From Chloroflexota bacterium (lineage in GTDB: Bacteria > Chloroflexota > Dehalococcoidia > RBG-13-53-26): a stretch of DNA of 5,538 nucleotides. The notes below the pieces were generated by a model that saw only the letters and a list, made by a program, of their open reading frames with translations, searched no databases and had not been told where the DNA came from. The translations under genes and the position numbers were made by a program. Of the stretch, positions 1-5,538 are shown piece by piece. The stretch lies in assembly GCA_030616195.1 (NCBI GenBank), contig JAUWXW010000136.1:1-5538 (forward strand), in the 5' to 3' direction. The first letter of the stretch is position 1. Each line of letters begins with the position of its first letter.

Positions 1-1183
1 TGGGGCTGTATACGCTCGAGCCGGCGGCCAGGCCCCACATCAACCTTTCCGGGGGCAGCGTGGGGCTGCCTTGCCGAGACATCACATCGGCTACATTGTC
101 GAAATAGATCTCCCGTGAGTCGCAGGGGTATACTGTGCCTCCCCCGTCGAACTTGGGGCGACGGCGAAGTGGCTCACGGGTGAGGATGTGGGACTGCCAC
201 AGGCTCCCTCCTTTGAGGCTAAGGTCCTTGATTCGCTGCAGGAAGCCGACGTCCAGGTGCCCCAGCCCGATCAACTGGAGGAAGGTCTGCTTAACGTCAA
301 CGGCGCTGATCACCGCCTTCTCCCCCCAGATCACCTTTTCGCCCCAGACGGCATTGTCCCTCAGCCGTACCCCCACTGCCCGCCCCTGGCGGACAATGAT
401 CTCATCCACGGGACAGCAGGTGCGGAACACTGCCCCATGGGCTACGGCACAGCGCATGATGGCATGGTAGTAGCCATGCATATTGCCGCGAGGGGAATAG
501 CGATTCCCCATGTACGCCCAGATGGTTATGATGGAGGCCAGAGCCGGGATGGCCACCCCCTGAAAGTGAGGCAGGGCCCCGGATAACCAGACACCGTAGG
601 CCTGCATCGCCTTAAAGGGCTCGGTCTCATAATACTCATCCATCAGATCAAACATGGTCGCCTCGAGCAGTTCCTCGGTCCATATATCTGGCGCCCGTTC
701 CTTGTACACCTGCATATAGGGAATGTTATCGGCGGTTAGCTCTACCTCAGGAGGATGGGGTGGACACCAGAAGGTGGCCCGGCACAGCTCTTTGGTGAAG
801 GGAGGCTGGCCGAGCAAGCCGCTCAGCTTGGCAAAGCCCATCACCTCCTTTTCGCTAGGTAGTACTGTCCCCTCGGTGGTCATGATACCTTGCTGCATTG
901 CTAGCATTGCCAGCCGTTGATCGGAAGGCCAGTCCATGCGAAAGCCGTACTTCCATAGCTCTAACTGCTCCCAGCCGGGGGCTGGTGCCCCGTAGTTGCC
1001 CACAGCATGGGGATTGATGCGCACCCCAGCCATGGGCTCCGTGCTCTCCTGCGCTCCGCCGCACTCCGACCTCTCCTCCAGCACGCAGACGCTTAGTCCG
1101 CACTTGGCCAGGTATGCTGCCGCCGTGGTGCCATTGTGACCGGCACCTATAATCACAACGTCGTATTTTTCATCGGCGCCCAT
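1..1183 (-). CDS. FAD-dependent oxidoreductase, phytoene dehydrogenase/PYROXD2-like (C-terminus cut off)
   Basis: Seen: an open frame of 394 codons from ATG at 1183 to the window edge, with no stop. The start is set by an SD site (AAAGGAG, 6 nt spacing) and by the dinucleotide-binding motif that follows at once. Residues 8-18 read DVVIIGAGHNG, the Rossmann GxGxxG (Gly13, Gly15, Gly18). Glu36 in VLEER ends the second beta strand, where it would hold the FAD ribose, followed by CGGA. The second half of the FAD domain is clear near residues 234-305: a helix with AVAHGAVFRT, then VDEIIVRQGRAVGVRL and VISAVDVKQTF. Known: this layout is typical of the COG1233 phytoene dehydrogenase-like group, which oxidises or isomerises hydrophobic substrates using FAD; members are usually about 500-550 residues, so perhaps 130-150 are missing here. 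No signal peptide or clear membrane span is seen, so it is probably cytoplasmic. Inference: it is the intact survivor of a paralogue cluster, since two truncated N-terminal copies lie just upstream. The substrate is unknown; a carotenoid role is not implied. Confidence 0.9.
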   Translation of the reverse strand, partial: MGADEKYDVVIIGAGHNGTTAAAYLAKCGLSVCVLEERSECGGAQESTEPMAGVRINPHAVGNYGAPAPGWEQLELWKYGFRMDWPSDQRLAMLAMQQGIMTTEGTVLPSEKEVMGFAKLSGLLGQPPFTKELCRATFWCPPHPPEVELTADNIPYMQVYKERAPDIWTEELLEATMFDLMDEYYETEPFKAMQAYGVWLSGALPHFQGVAIPALASIITIWAYMGNRYSPRGNMHGYYHAIMRCAVAHGAVFRTCCPVDEIIVRQGRAVGVRLRDNAVWGEKVIWGEKAVISAVDVKQTFLQLIGLGHLDVGFLQRIKDLSLKGGSLWQSHILTREPLRRRPKFDGGGTVYPCDSREIYFDNVADVMSRQGSPTLPPERLMWGLAAGSSVYSP

Positions 1184-1188
1184 ATTCG

Positions 1189-1196
1189 TCTCCTTT
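1189..1196 (-). promoter_or_regulatory. Ribosome binding site of the FAD oxidoreductase
   Basis: The minus strand reads AAAGGAGA here, with AGGAG ending 6 nt before the ATG at 1183. It supports that start. The rest of the spacer up to the stop at 1283 (about 100 bp) shows no convincing promoter or hairpin. Confidence 0.75.
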
Positions 1197-1282
1197 CTCC
1201 GTCAAAATATCTTGCCTTGCCACAAAGCAGCTATGCTCTCAGAAACGCTTGCTCTGTCGTAGTGCCCCCCCTTTGCTTAGAT

Positions 1283-1501
1283 TTAGCGGGGTACGGCTGG
1301 TATCTTACCCCTCTCCGCTATGTACCACGGTGACGGATACCACCAGTCGCCGGGCTCGGCGTTCTCCTGAGCTCCGCCACATTCAGGCCTCTCCTCCAGC
1401 AGACACACGCTCAGCCCGCACTTAGCCAGGTATGCCACCGCCGTGGTACCATTGTGACCGGCCCCTACAATGACAACATCATATCTTTCATCAGCGCCCA
1501 T
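1283..1501 (-). pseudogene. Truncated N-terminal copy of the FAD oxidoreductase (72 codons)
   Basis: Seen: ATG at 1501 with a GGAG site 6 nt upstream (1508-1511), then 50 codons matching the N-terminus of the intact gene at 1-1183 in 43 of 50 residues. These include GAGHNGTTA, LAKCGLSV and LEER.ECGGAQE. Immediately after the shared EP the two part: the intact gene continues MAGVRINPHAVGN, whereas this one reads GDWWYPSPWYIAERGKIPAV and stops at TAA. Of the 21 differing codons, 14 are silent, so both copies evolved under protein-level selection before truncation. It keeps the FAD-binding beta-alpha-beta unit but nothing else of a roughly 500-residue enzyme. Inference: a paralogue stump left by a deletion. 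A translated mini-protein is possible because start and SD are intact, but the short unmatched tail argues for decay. The tail may come from elsewhere in the old gene; I could not match it within the window. Confidence 0.8.
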
Positions 1502-1570
1502 ATGCAGCTCCGCCTAACAGCGATGCCGTTTGATTTTGAAAGGCCTTGGTTACTTCCTCGGCTGCCTTGG

Positions 1571-1687
1571 TCACACTGTGGCCCTTGTTATTATCGCACA
1601 AGTCACGGTGTGGTCGCCATGTAAGATTACAGCTTTGGCCGCAGCCGCACCTACGATGACAACGTCGTATCTCTGATCCCTCTTCAT
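1571..1687 (-). pseudogene. Third, more degraded FAD-oxidoreductase N-terminal fragment (38 codons)
   Basis: Seen: ATG at 1687, preceded by AAAGGTGA with 6 nt spacing (1694-1701), opens a frame starting MKRDQRYDVVIVGA. That is the same beta-1 start as the two copies downstream (DE.YDVVI.GAG). The glycine motif is then lost: the next residues read AAAKAVILHGDHTV instead of GHNGTTAAAYLAK. A TGA stop follows at 1571-1573. No frame over the next 70 bp restores the family sequence, although a neighbouring frame reads openly (KGHSVTKAAEEVTKAF) up to a stop at 1491. Without GxGxxG it could not bind FAD in the usual way. Inference: remnant of a third paralogue, shortened by a deletion or rearrangement just after VGA. 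The match is only about 8-10 residues, so this assignment is weaker than that for 1283-1501. Confidence 0.55.
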
Positions 1688-1929
1688 ACATAATCACCTT
1701 TGTCTTTGAATTTCGCCAAAGCAAGCTCAGAGTTAAGGGCCACAAAGACGCCGTGTTTGATGGCATGTCCCGGGCCAACCTGGCACCAGTCCCCACCCTT
1801 TTGGCGTTACAGCTTACCGCCCACGCCACCGCGGAATGGCCAACGAAAGCGGCTGTTTTGCCAAGCCACCTGCGGCCACATATCAGCCGAAAATCTGGTC
1901 TTTGCGGTTTCACGGTTGGGGCTATATGC
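1684..1929 (-). pseudogene. Broken reading frame upstream of the flavoprotein fragments
   Basis: Seen: one frame runs 40 codons (1810-1929), meets TAA at 1807-1809, runs another 40 codons (1687-1806), and ends in TGA at 1684-1686. That TGA overlaps the next ATG as ATGA, the arrangement of translationally coupled genes. TAG at 1930-1932 closes it upstream. The last 40 codons look protein-like, with GGDWCQVGPGHAIKHGVF and then an alanine/leucine-rich stretch (ALNSELALAKFK). Inference: the C-terminal remnant of a gene that once sat directly before the fragment at 1571-1687, broken by a nonsense change and probably by deletion. A GDW followed by a glycine-rich helix start is loosely like the C-terminal FAD-contact region of flavin oxidoreductases, but I cannot assign a family with confidence. 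Chance openness is not excluded. Confidence 0.35.
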
Positions 1930-1975
1930 CTATCCGTACTCCACCTTCATTCCTGTTCCACTCTCCTCAGATTCA

Positions 1976-2018
1976 GTCAAGAGGCACCGCGATTCTAAAG
2001 GGCTAATCGCCTCTTGAC
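1976..2018. terminator. Long inverted repeat after the alcohol dehydrogenase gene (candidate 3' hairpin)
   Basis: Seen: the left arm GTCAAGAGGC-ACCGC-GATT (1976-1994) pairs with AATCGCCTCTTGAC (2005-2018) across a 10-nt loop. That gives 14 paired bases with a 5-nt bulge; the outer 10 bases are a perfect match. It lies 22 nt beyond the dehydrogenase stop at 2041. No T-run follows on either strand, so it is not a standard intrinsic terminator. It could instead stabilise the 3' end of the mRNA or be a protein-binding dyad. The rest of 1930-2040 shows nothing else I can support, apart from a second AATCGCC at 2022-2028. Confidence 0.45.
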
Positions 2019-2040
2019 CAAAATCGCCCTTTCCCCTCGT

Positions 2041-3060
2041 CTAAGGTCTTACTAATACCTTTACGGAATCTTCAGCCTTCAACTGGGTCTCAAATGCCTC
2101 CGTGATATCGTCCAAAGAGAATTCATGACTGATGAGGCGTTTACGATCGGCCTTTTTGGTCCGCATAAATTCAAGAGCCTGCTCCATTTCCTCCGCGGTA
2201 AAGCCAAGTGCTCCAAGTATCTTGGGCTGTTTAAATATGAGAGGCATAAAATCGACAGTCACCGGTTCCTCAAACGTGCCGAAACAGACGATCCTACCGG
2301 TTAGTTCTCGGACGATGTTCAGCGCCTGCTGGATAACCGGAGGTCCTGGTCTATCCTTGATATATCCTGCGCAGTCGTAGACAATCTCCACTGCAGGCGT
2401 AGACATACCGGGCGGATACATCATTGGGACTTCGCCGCAAATCTCGATGGCCCTCCTATAAGGGTCTTCCTTGCTGGCATTGATACAGACGTCAGCACCC
2501 ATTTCCTTTGCCAGACCCAAGCGCCTGTCCGAAACATCTACGGCTATGATGTGTTTCAAGCCCCGGTCAACGGCTTTCAAACATTGAATAACGCCCAGAC
2601 CTATAGCACCTACGCCGTAAACCATGGCATTTTCTCCCTGGGCAGGACTCCCCAGATTGACGATATGAAGTGCGTCCGCCAACGGTTCAAGAGTAGCCCC
2701 TTCCTCATAGCTGACTTCCTCAGGCAGTTTCATCAGTGTTATGCCCGGAACGAAGAATACGGGAACGTATTCTGCAAAGCCGCCAAAACCAACCCCGCAC
2801 ACCCGATCTCCAACCTTAAACCCCTCAACCTGGCTACCTACCTCGACAATTTCTCCGCTAAATTCGTGCCCCGGGATTCTTCCGCTTGGTGTATGCCGGA
2901 CAACGACGTCGGTATACCAGTCGAGTTTGTACATGTGCAAATCCGAACCGCAAATACCGCAGGCCGATACTTCGATCAGCACTTCGTATTCGCTGATGCT
3001 GGGTTTCTCCACCTCCTCGGTCCTGAGATCATAAGGCCCATGAAAAATAGCTGCCTTCAT
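2041..3060 (-). CDS. Zinc-dependent medium-chain alcohol dehydrogenase, threonine/sorbitol dehydrogenase type
   Basis: A complete gene of 339 residues; the ATG at 3060 has a strong SD (GGAAAGGAG, 6 nt). Domains: N-terminal GroES-like catalytic fold, then an NAD-binding Rossmann fold from about residue 145. Catalytic zinc ligands are visible: Cys37 in CGICGSD, His64-Glu65 in GHE, and Glu125 in EPLADALH, the usual third ligand position in the threonine/sorbitol group. The coenzyme site is GVGAIG (149-154), with Asp175 closing the second strand, which favours NAD over NADP. Known: the family oxidises secondary or polyol alcohols, or reduces the matching ketone/aldehyde, in the cytoplasm. Oddities: the four-cysteine structural-zinc loop normally following GDRV is absent (GDRVCGVGFGGFAEYV joins directly), and about 15-20 extra residues occur near 208-240 (MMYPPGMSTP and KDRPGPP). 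The substrate cannot be named. It follows the AOR gene by 140 bp on the same strand, so it probably shares its transcript and could handle the alcohol of the same aldehyde. Confidence 0.92.
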   Translation of the reverse strand: MKAAIFHGPYDLRTEEVEKPSISEYEVLIEVSACGICGSDLHMYKLDWYTDVVVRHTPSGRIPGHEFSGEIVEVGSQVEGFKVGDRVCGVGFGGFAEYVPVFFVPGITLMKLPEEVSYEEGATLEPLADALHIVNLGSPAQGENAMVYGVGAIGLGVIQCLKAVDRGLKHIIAVDVSDRRLGLAKEMGADVCINASKEDPYRRAIEICGEVPMMYPPGMSTPAVEIVYDCAGYIKDRPGPPVIQQALNIVRELTGRIVCFGTFEEPVTVDFMPLIFKQPKILGALGFTAEEMEQALEFMRTKKADRKRLISHEFSLDDITEAFETQLKAEDSVKVLVRP

Positions 3061-3066
3061 ACTCGG

Positions 3067-3075
3067 CTCCTTTCC
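3067..3075 (-). promoter_or_regulatory. Ribosome binding site of the alcohol dehydrogenase
   Basis: The minus strand reads GGAAAGGAG ending 6 nt before the ATG at 3060. It is the strongest SD in the window and fixes that start. Confidence 0.8.
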
Positions 3076-3156
3076 ATTAGTTTGACAGTGAAAACACAGA
3101 ATTGATTTTTTGCTTCTTGAACTCTTTCCCTTACTAGATCTTCCTCTTGTGGCTCA

Positions 3157-3168
3157 GGAGCTAGCTCC
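3157..3168. repeat. 12-bp perfect palindrome in the AOR-dehydrogenase spacer
   Basis: GGAGCTAGCTCC is self-complementary with no loop, 32 bp beyond the AOR stop. This suits a dimeric protein-binding site better than a hairpin, and no T-run follows, so it is not a terminator. A palindrome this short can occur by chance. The rest of the 3061-3200 spacer holds the dehydrogenase SD and no convincing promoter. Confidence 0.3.
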
Positions 3169-3200
3169 CCAGATGACTTTGGGAACTCTGCCCTTCTTTC

Positions 3201-5330
3201 CTAACCCCCCAGCTTCCCTTTACGTTGAAGCTCATCAGCAACTTTTCCTAAGCCCAGTTCCTCCAGCGTATTTCTGGTAGCCCACCCTGAGCTGGTATCC
3301 CAGCCCTCAAGTTCAAAATACTTTGTCTTCCACTCTTCGAACCTGGCCCTATCTAATGTCCTGCCTACATTGTCGCAGAACTTCCACTCTCCATTCTCAT
3401 ACACAGGCAGAAGCTGCGACCTGCTGGATGGCACTGTATACACATATCCGGCGAACACCTCCATTTCTCTGTGTCTCCCCTGCAATGCCCACATAGCCCT
3501 GTCCAGGTTCCAAATCCTTCTGCCGATTTCCACGCCATCAACAAAGCTTATACCCTTCGCGGTAACTGCATTGAAGAACCTGGGCTCTCCCTCTGGGGTA
3601 GCTCCCAGCATATCGGGTGCATTAAGGTTAATGAAGTTCGGCCACAAAAAGTCACAATACCCGACTGACTCTGTCCAGAACCTGGTGTAGTGCCTTAGCC
3701 AGGCAATCGCCTTGGCCCTGTTGGCGGAATAGATGCCGGTGGGACCCTCGCTGTAGTCGAACATGAACGGGTCGCCTTCGTATGGCAATACCTTTGTGGA
3801 CAGAATCTCTGCCACTCTCTCTGCCGAAAGAACAGGCTCCGCTCCAATCAGTTGGGCAATTCGGGGGATTTGATGGACCGCTAGGTTAAAGCCATGGTCA
3901 TTGTTGTCTCTGTCCCCCAGGATAGAGCCATAACTGAAGTCAACTTCGAGCCTCGGGTCATTATGCTCCATGTATCCCCAAGTAGGGTGGTTCAGCAGTC
4001 CACTGTCGGTGTCTTCCTTGTATCTGCCCCACCTCTCTGCCGCTCTGGCAAGCCCTTCAGCCAGGTCGTCCCCAATTCCCTCCCTGAGAGCTATTATCCT
4101 CAAATAAGCTTCCTTGAATTCTGCCGTCGACCACTTATCAAAGGGTAGGTCACAATCAATGGCCTTGCCCGGGCCTAGGACGCCCATGGCGAAGAGGGTT
4201 ACCAGGTAAACATCCCCGGAAAAAACTTCATAAATATTAAGGCCATAATCATTAAGCTGGTCAGCTACATGAAACCGACTTCTACTTAGTTTCCAGATGT
4301 CGGACGGCTCTAACAGGGAGCCTGGCCATTCTCCGGTGAAGAGCCGAGACCCCACCTCTTCCGGGGGGAATATGTTCACAAATGGCCAGATCGTGGGAAA
4401 GCAGAAGGCCTCATTGCTGAGACCACTTATTGTCCTCCTAGCACATGCCATCGGGCAAGCATGGCATCCGTGTGGCCGGCATGGTTCTGTTACAGGAGTC
4501 ACTGTAGCAGAACCAGGTGCGAAATTACTAGTCCAATAATCAGCGAAATTGGGTATGGGGCTCTCATGTCTAGGATCATCCACATTAAACTGAAAGTTAG
4601 CCCGATGCCATAACCAGGCCGCTATTAACGCCTGTGGGTCGGCAACTTCCACACCACCTGTTCCTCTAATGCTGATTGCCTTTAGATTCTTGGCACCAAA
4701 AACACCTCCGAAACCACCCTGACCAGCGGCATTGCCCCCGTCATGCATTAGAACAGCTATTCTGCTTAGATTCTCGCCTGCTTGGCCAATACATAACACT
4801 GCTGGCTTCTGAGTAGTGTAGGTGCCTCCTGCCTCCTGCCAGTCGTTGAATCGGCCGCCGGTTACCTTTCTCCAGATGTCTTCCTGCGTCTCCCTGGTAT
4901 TCAGCCCCCACAGCCTGCTGGCATCCTCAAAGGTCACCTGGTCATTGACTACGTTAACCCAGACTGGCGCATCTGCCCTGCCCTCAATAACTATGCCATC
5001 CCAGCCGGCATACCTTAACTGAGCGGCAAACCTGCCACCAACACTACTTCTGGTAAACCATTCAATAGGATATCCCTGTGGGCCGATTCCCTGCACCTCA
5101 CACCTTCCTGAACCGGGAGACAAAGCCCCCGCCAGGGGATTAGCCATTATGGTGATTACATTCCTCGGGTCAAAGCCACTAATCGTCTTATCCTCACATA
5201 AATCCCAGAAGATCGCCGATCCCATTCCGTGCCCACCACCCCACTCTTCATACTGGCTAGTATCTATGGCGCTAACCGATCTATTGGTAAGGTTCAACCT
5301 CAGAATCTTGCCCGCGTATCCATAAATCAT
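3201..5330 (-). CDS. Aldehyde:ferredoxin oxidoreductase family protein (tungsten/molybdenum bis-pterin enzyme)
   Basis: A complete gene of 709 residues. The start is chosen because MIYGYAGKILRLNLT is the classic family N-terminus; its SD is weak (AAAGGT about 13 nt away, GGAAAG too close). Residues 1-220 form the N-terminal cofactor domain: GGGHGMGSAIFWDL near 31-44, SPGSGRCEVQGIGPQGYPIEW, and GNAAGQGGFGGVFGAKNLKAI near 199-219. The 4Fe-4S ligands are Cys289, Cys292 and Cys296 (Cx2Cx3C) and, far downstream, Cys559 in ESVGYCDF. A pterin-contact-like segment NDYGLN is at 360-365. Known: the family holds a W- or Mo-bis-pterin beside a 4Fe-4S cluster and oxidises aldehydes to acids with ferredoxin; relatives such as BamB reduce benzoyl-CoA. 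Cytoplasmic. It is 24 bp behind a ferredoxin-like subunit, so the pair is very probably co-expressed partners. Oddities: longer than the usual 600-650 residues, and the Glu-rich GPEYE-type segment expected after the Cys motif reads NEAFCFPT. The frame also stays open past the TAG. The substrate is uncertain. Confidence 0.93.
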   Translation of the reverse strand: MIYGYAGKILRLNLTNRSVSAIDTSQYEEWGGGHGMGSAIFWDLCEDKTISGFDPRNVITIMANPLAGALSPGSGRCEVQGIGPQGYPIEWFTRSSVGGRFAAQLRYAGWDGIVIEGRADAPVWVNVVNDQVTFEDASRLWGLNTRETQEDIWRKVTGGRFNDWQEAGGTYTTQKPAVLCIGQAGENLSRIAVLMHDGGNAAGQGGFGGVFGAKNLKAISIRGTGGVEVADPQALIAAWLWHRANFQFNVDDPRHESPIPNFADYWTSNFAPGSATVTPVTEPCRPHGCHACPMACARRTISGLSNEAFCFPTIWPFVNIFPPEEVGSRLFTGEWPGSLLEPSDIWKLSRSRFHVADQLNDYGLNIYEVFSGDVYLVTLFAMGVLGPGKAIDCDLPFDKWSTAEFKEAYLRIIALREGIGDDLAEGLARAAERWGRYKEDTDSGLLNHPTWGYMEHNDPRLEVDFSYGSILGDRDNNDHGFNLAVHQIPRIAQLIGAEPVLSAERVAEILSTKVLPYEGDPFMFDYSEGPTGIYSANRAKAIAWLRHYTRFWTESVGYCDFLWPNFINLNAPDMLGATPEGEPRFFNAVTAKGISFVDGVEIGRRIWNLDRAMWALQGRHREMEVFAGYVYTVPSSRSQLLPVYENGEWKFCDNVGRTLDRARFEEWKTKYFELEGWDTSSGWATRNTLEELGLGKVADELQRKGKLGG

Positions 5331-5354
5331 CTTTCCACTCTGACCTTTCTGCTT

Positions 5355-5538
5355 CTAATCTGTGGGAAAACCAAGCCATCCCCAGTGTTTGTTCCTCAGA
5401 TTCACATCGTATCCCACTGTTTCTTCAGGCACTTCCTTTACCAGCTTTATCGCCCTCATAGGGCAGACCTCGACACAAGCCTGCTTGCCATCAGGGCCAC
5501 CTTTCTGGCTCCAGTAAGGTGCACTGGCACAGAGGTCG
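5355..5538 (-). CDS. 4Fe-4S ferredoxin-type electron-transfer subunit (N-terminus beyond the window)
   Basis: Seen: the last 60 residues of a frame entering from the window edge and ending in TAG at 5355-5357. Visible cysteines are DLC at the edge and CVEVCPMRAIKL after a linker, i.e. the tail of one 4Fe-4S binding site. The CxxxCPxxAI ending is a hallmark of bacterial ferredoxin and HycB/DmsB-like subunits. The linker between DLC and CVEVCP is long (17 residues, including YWSQKGGPDGK). The C-terminal tail NKHWGWLGFPTD is aromatic. Known: such subunits carry electrons between an AOR-type enzyme and a ferredoxin or another redox partner. The stop lies 24 bp before the AOR start on the same strand, so the two are almost certainly one operon. 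Upstream cysteines and total length cannot be seen, so a small ferredoxin and a multi-cluster subunit cannot be told apart. Confidence 0.85.
   Translation of the reverse strand, partial: DLCASAPYWSQKGGPDGKQACVEVCPMRAIKLVKEVPEETVGYDVNLRNKHWGWLGFPTD

Noticed and set aside
135..586. Two overlapping plus-strand reading frames of 111 and 132 codons
   Set aside because: They lie antisense within the clearly coding FAD oxidoreductase and resemble no protein; they are shadow frames.
855..1103. Minus-strand frame of 82 codons
   Set aside because: It is out of frame with the FAD oxidoreductase that covers the same bases on the same strand; low-complexity shadow.
1491..1913. Minus-strand frame of 140 codons as one gene
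   Set aside because: Its sequence is Arg/Cys/Trp-rich and patchy, and two other frames in the same stretch carry the recognisable fragments. Only its last 30 or so codons look protein-like.
1283..2040. Insertion sequence or other mobile element as the cause of the gene debris
   Set aside because: I see no transposase-like frame, terminal inverted repeats or target duplication; the hairpin at 1976-2018 has no partner elsewhere in the window.
2551..3105. Plus-strand frame of 184 codons
   Set aside because: It is antisense to the alcohol dehydrogenase, whose zinc and NAD motifs are unmistakable, and has no recognisable domain.
3082..3110. TTGACA on the plus strand as a promoter -35 box
   Set aside because: The position 17 nt downstream reads ATTTTT, not a -10 box, and it would point away from the dehydrogenase and into the AOR gene on the antisense strand.
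3201..3203. TAG in the AOR gene as a pyrrolysine codon
   Set aside because: The ferredoxin subunit and the dehydrogenase both end in TAG here, no pyrrolysine genes are visible, and the enzyme already looks complete at this point.

Overview
The window looks like bacterial (possibly archaeal) DNA from a strict anaerobe. The evidence is a tungsten-type aldehyde:ferredoxin oxidoreductase (AOR) family enzyme directly behind a 4Fe-4S ferredoxin-type subunit. GC content is moderate. Shine-Dalgarno (SD) sites of the AGGAG type sit 6 nt before several starts. Taxonomy cannot be fixed from the sequence alone; Chloroflexi (Dehalococcoidia-like), Desulfobacterota and anaerobic Firmicutes are all plausible.

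Every supported gene reads on the minus strand, so transcription runs from high to low coordinates. The order is: 3' part of a ferredoxin-like subunit (5355-5538, cut by the window edge); AOR family enzyme of 709 residues (3201-5330); a 140-bp spacer whose AOR frame stays open; zinc-type medium-chain alcohol dehydrogenase of 339 residues (2041-3060); a hairpin just after it (1976-2018); about 700 bp of gene debris (1283-1929); and an FAD-dependent phytoene-dehydrogenase-like oxidoreductase (1-1183, C-terminus beyond the window).

The debris is the oddest part. Two short reading frames (1283-1501 and 1571-1687) each begin with an SD site and a recognisable N-terminus of the same flavoprotein family as the downstream gene, then fall apart. 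The first is 43/50 identical to the intact gene's N-terminus, and most of its codon differences are silent. It is therefore the stump of a once-functional paralogue rather than a fresh duplication. Upstream of them, a broken frame (1684-1929) overlaps the next start by ATGA. The locus looks like a former tandem array of flavoprotein genes that has collapsed to one survivor.

Functionally, the ferredoxin-like subunit and AOR enzyme probably form a low-potential electron-transfer pair acting on an aldehyde (or, as in class II benzoyl-CoA reductase BamB, another reducible or oxidisable compound). The NAD-linked alcohol dehydrogenase could interconvert the matching alcohol and aldehyde. The flavoprotein would act on a hydrophobic or unsaturated substrate. 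The pathway substrate cannot be read from the sequence. I see no RNA genes, CRISPR arrays, transposases or prophage genes.
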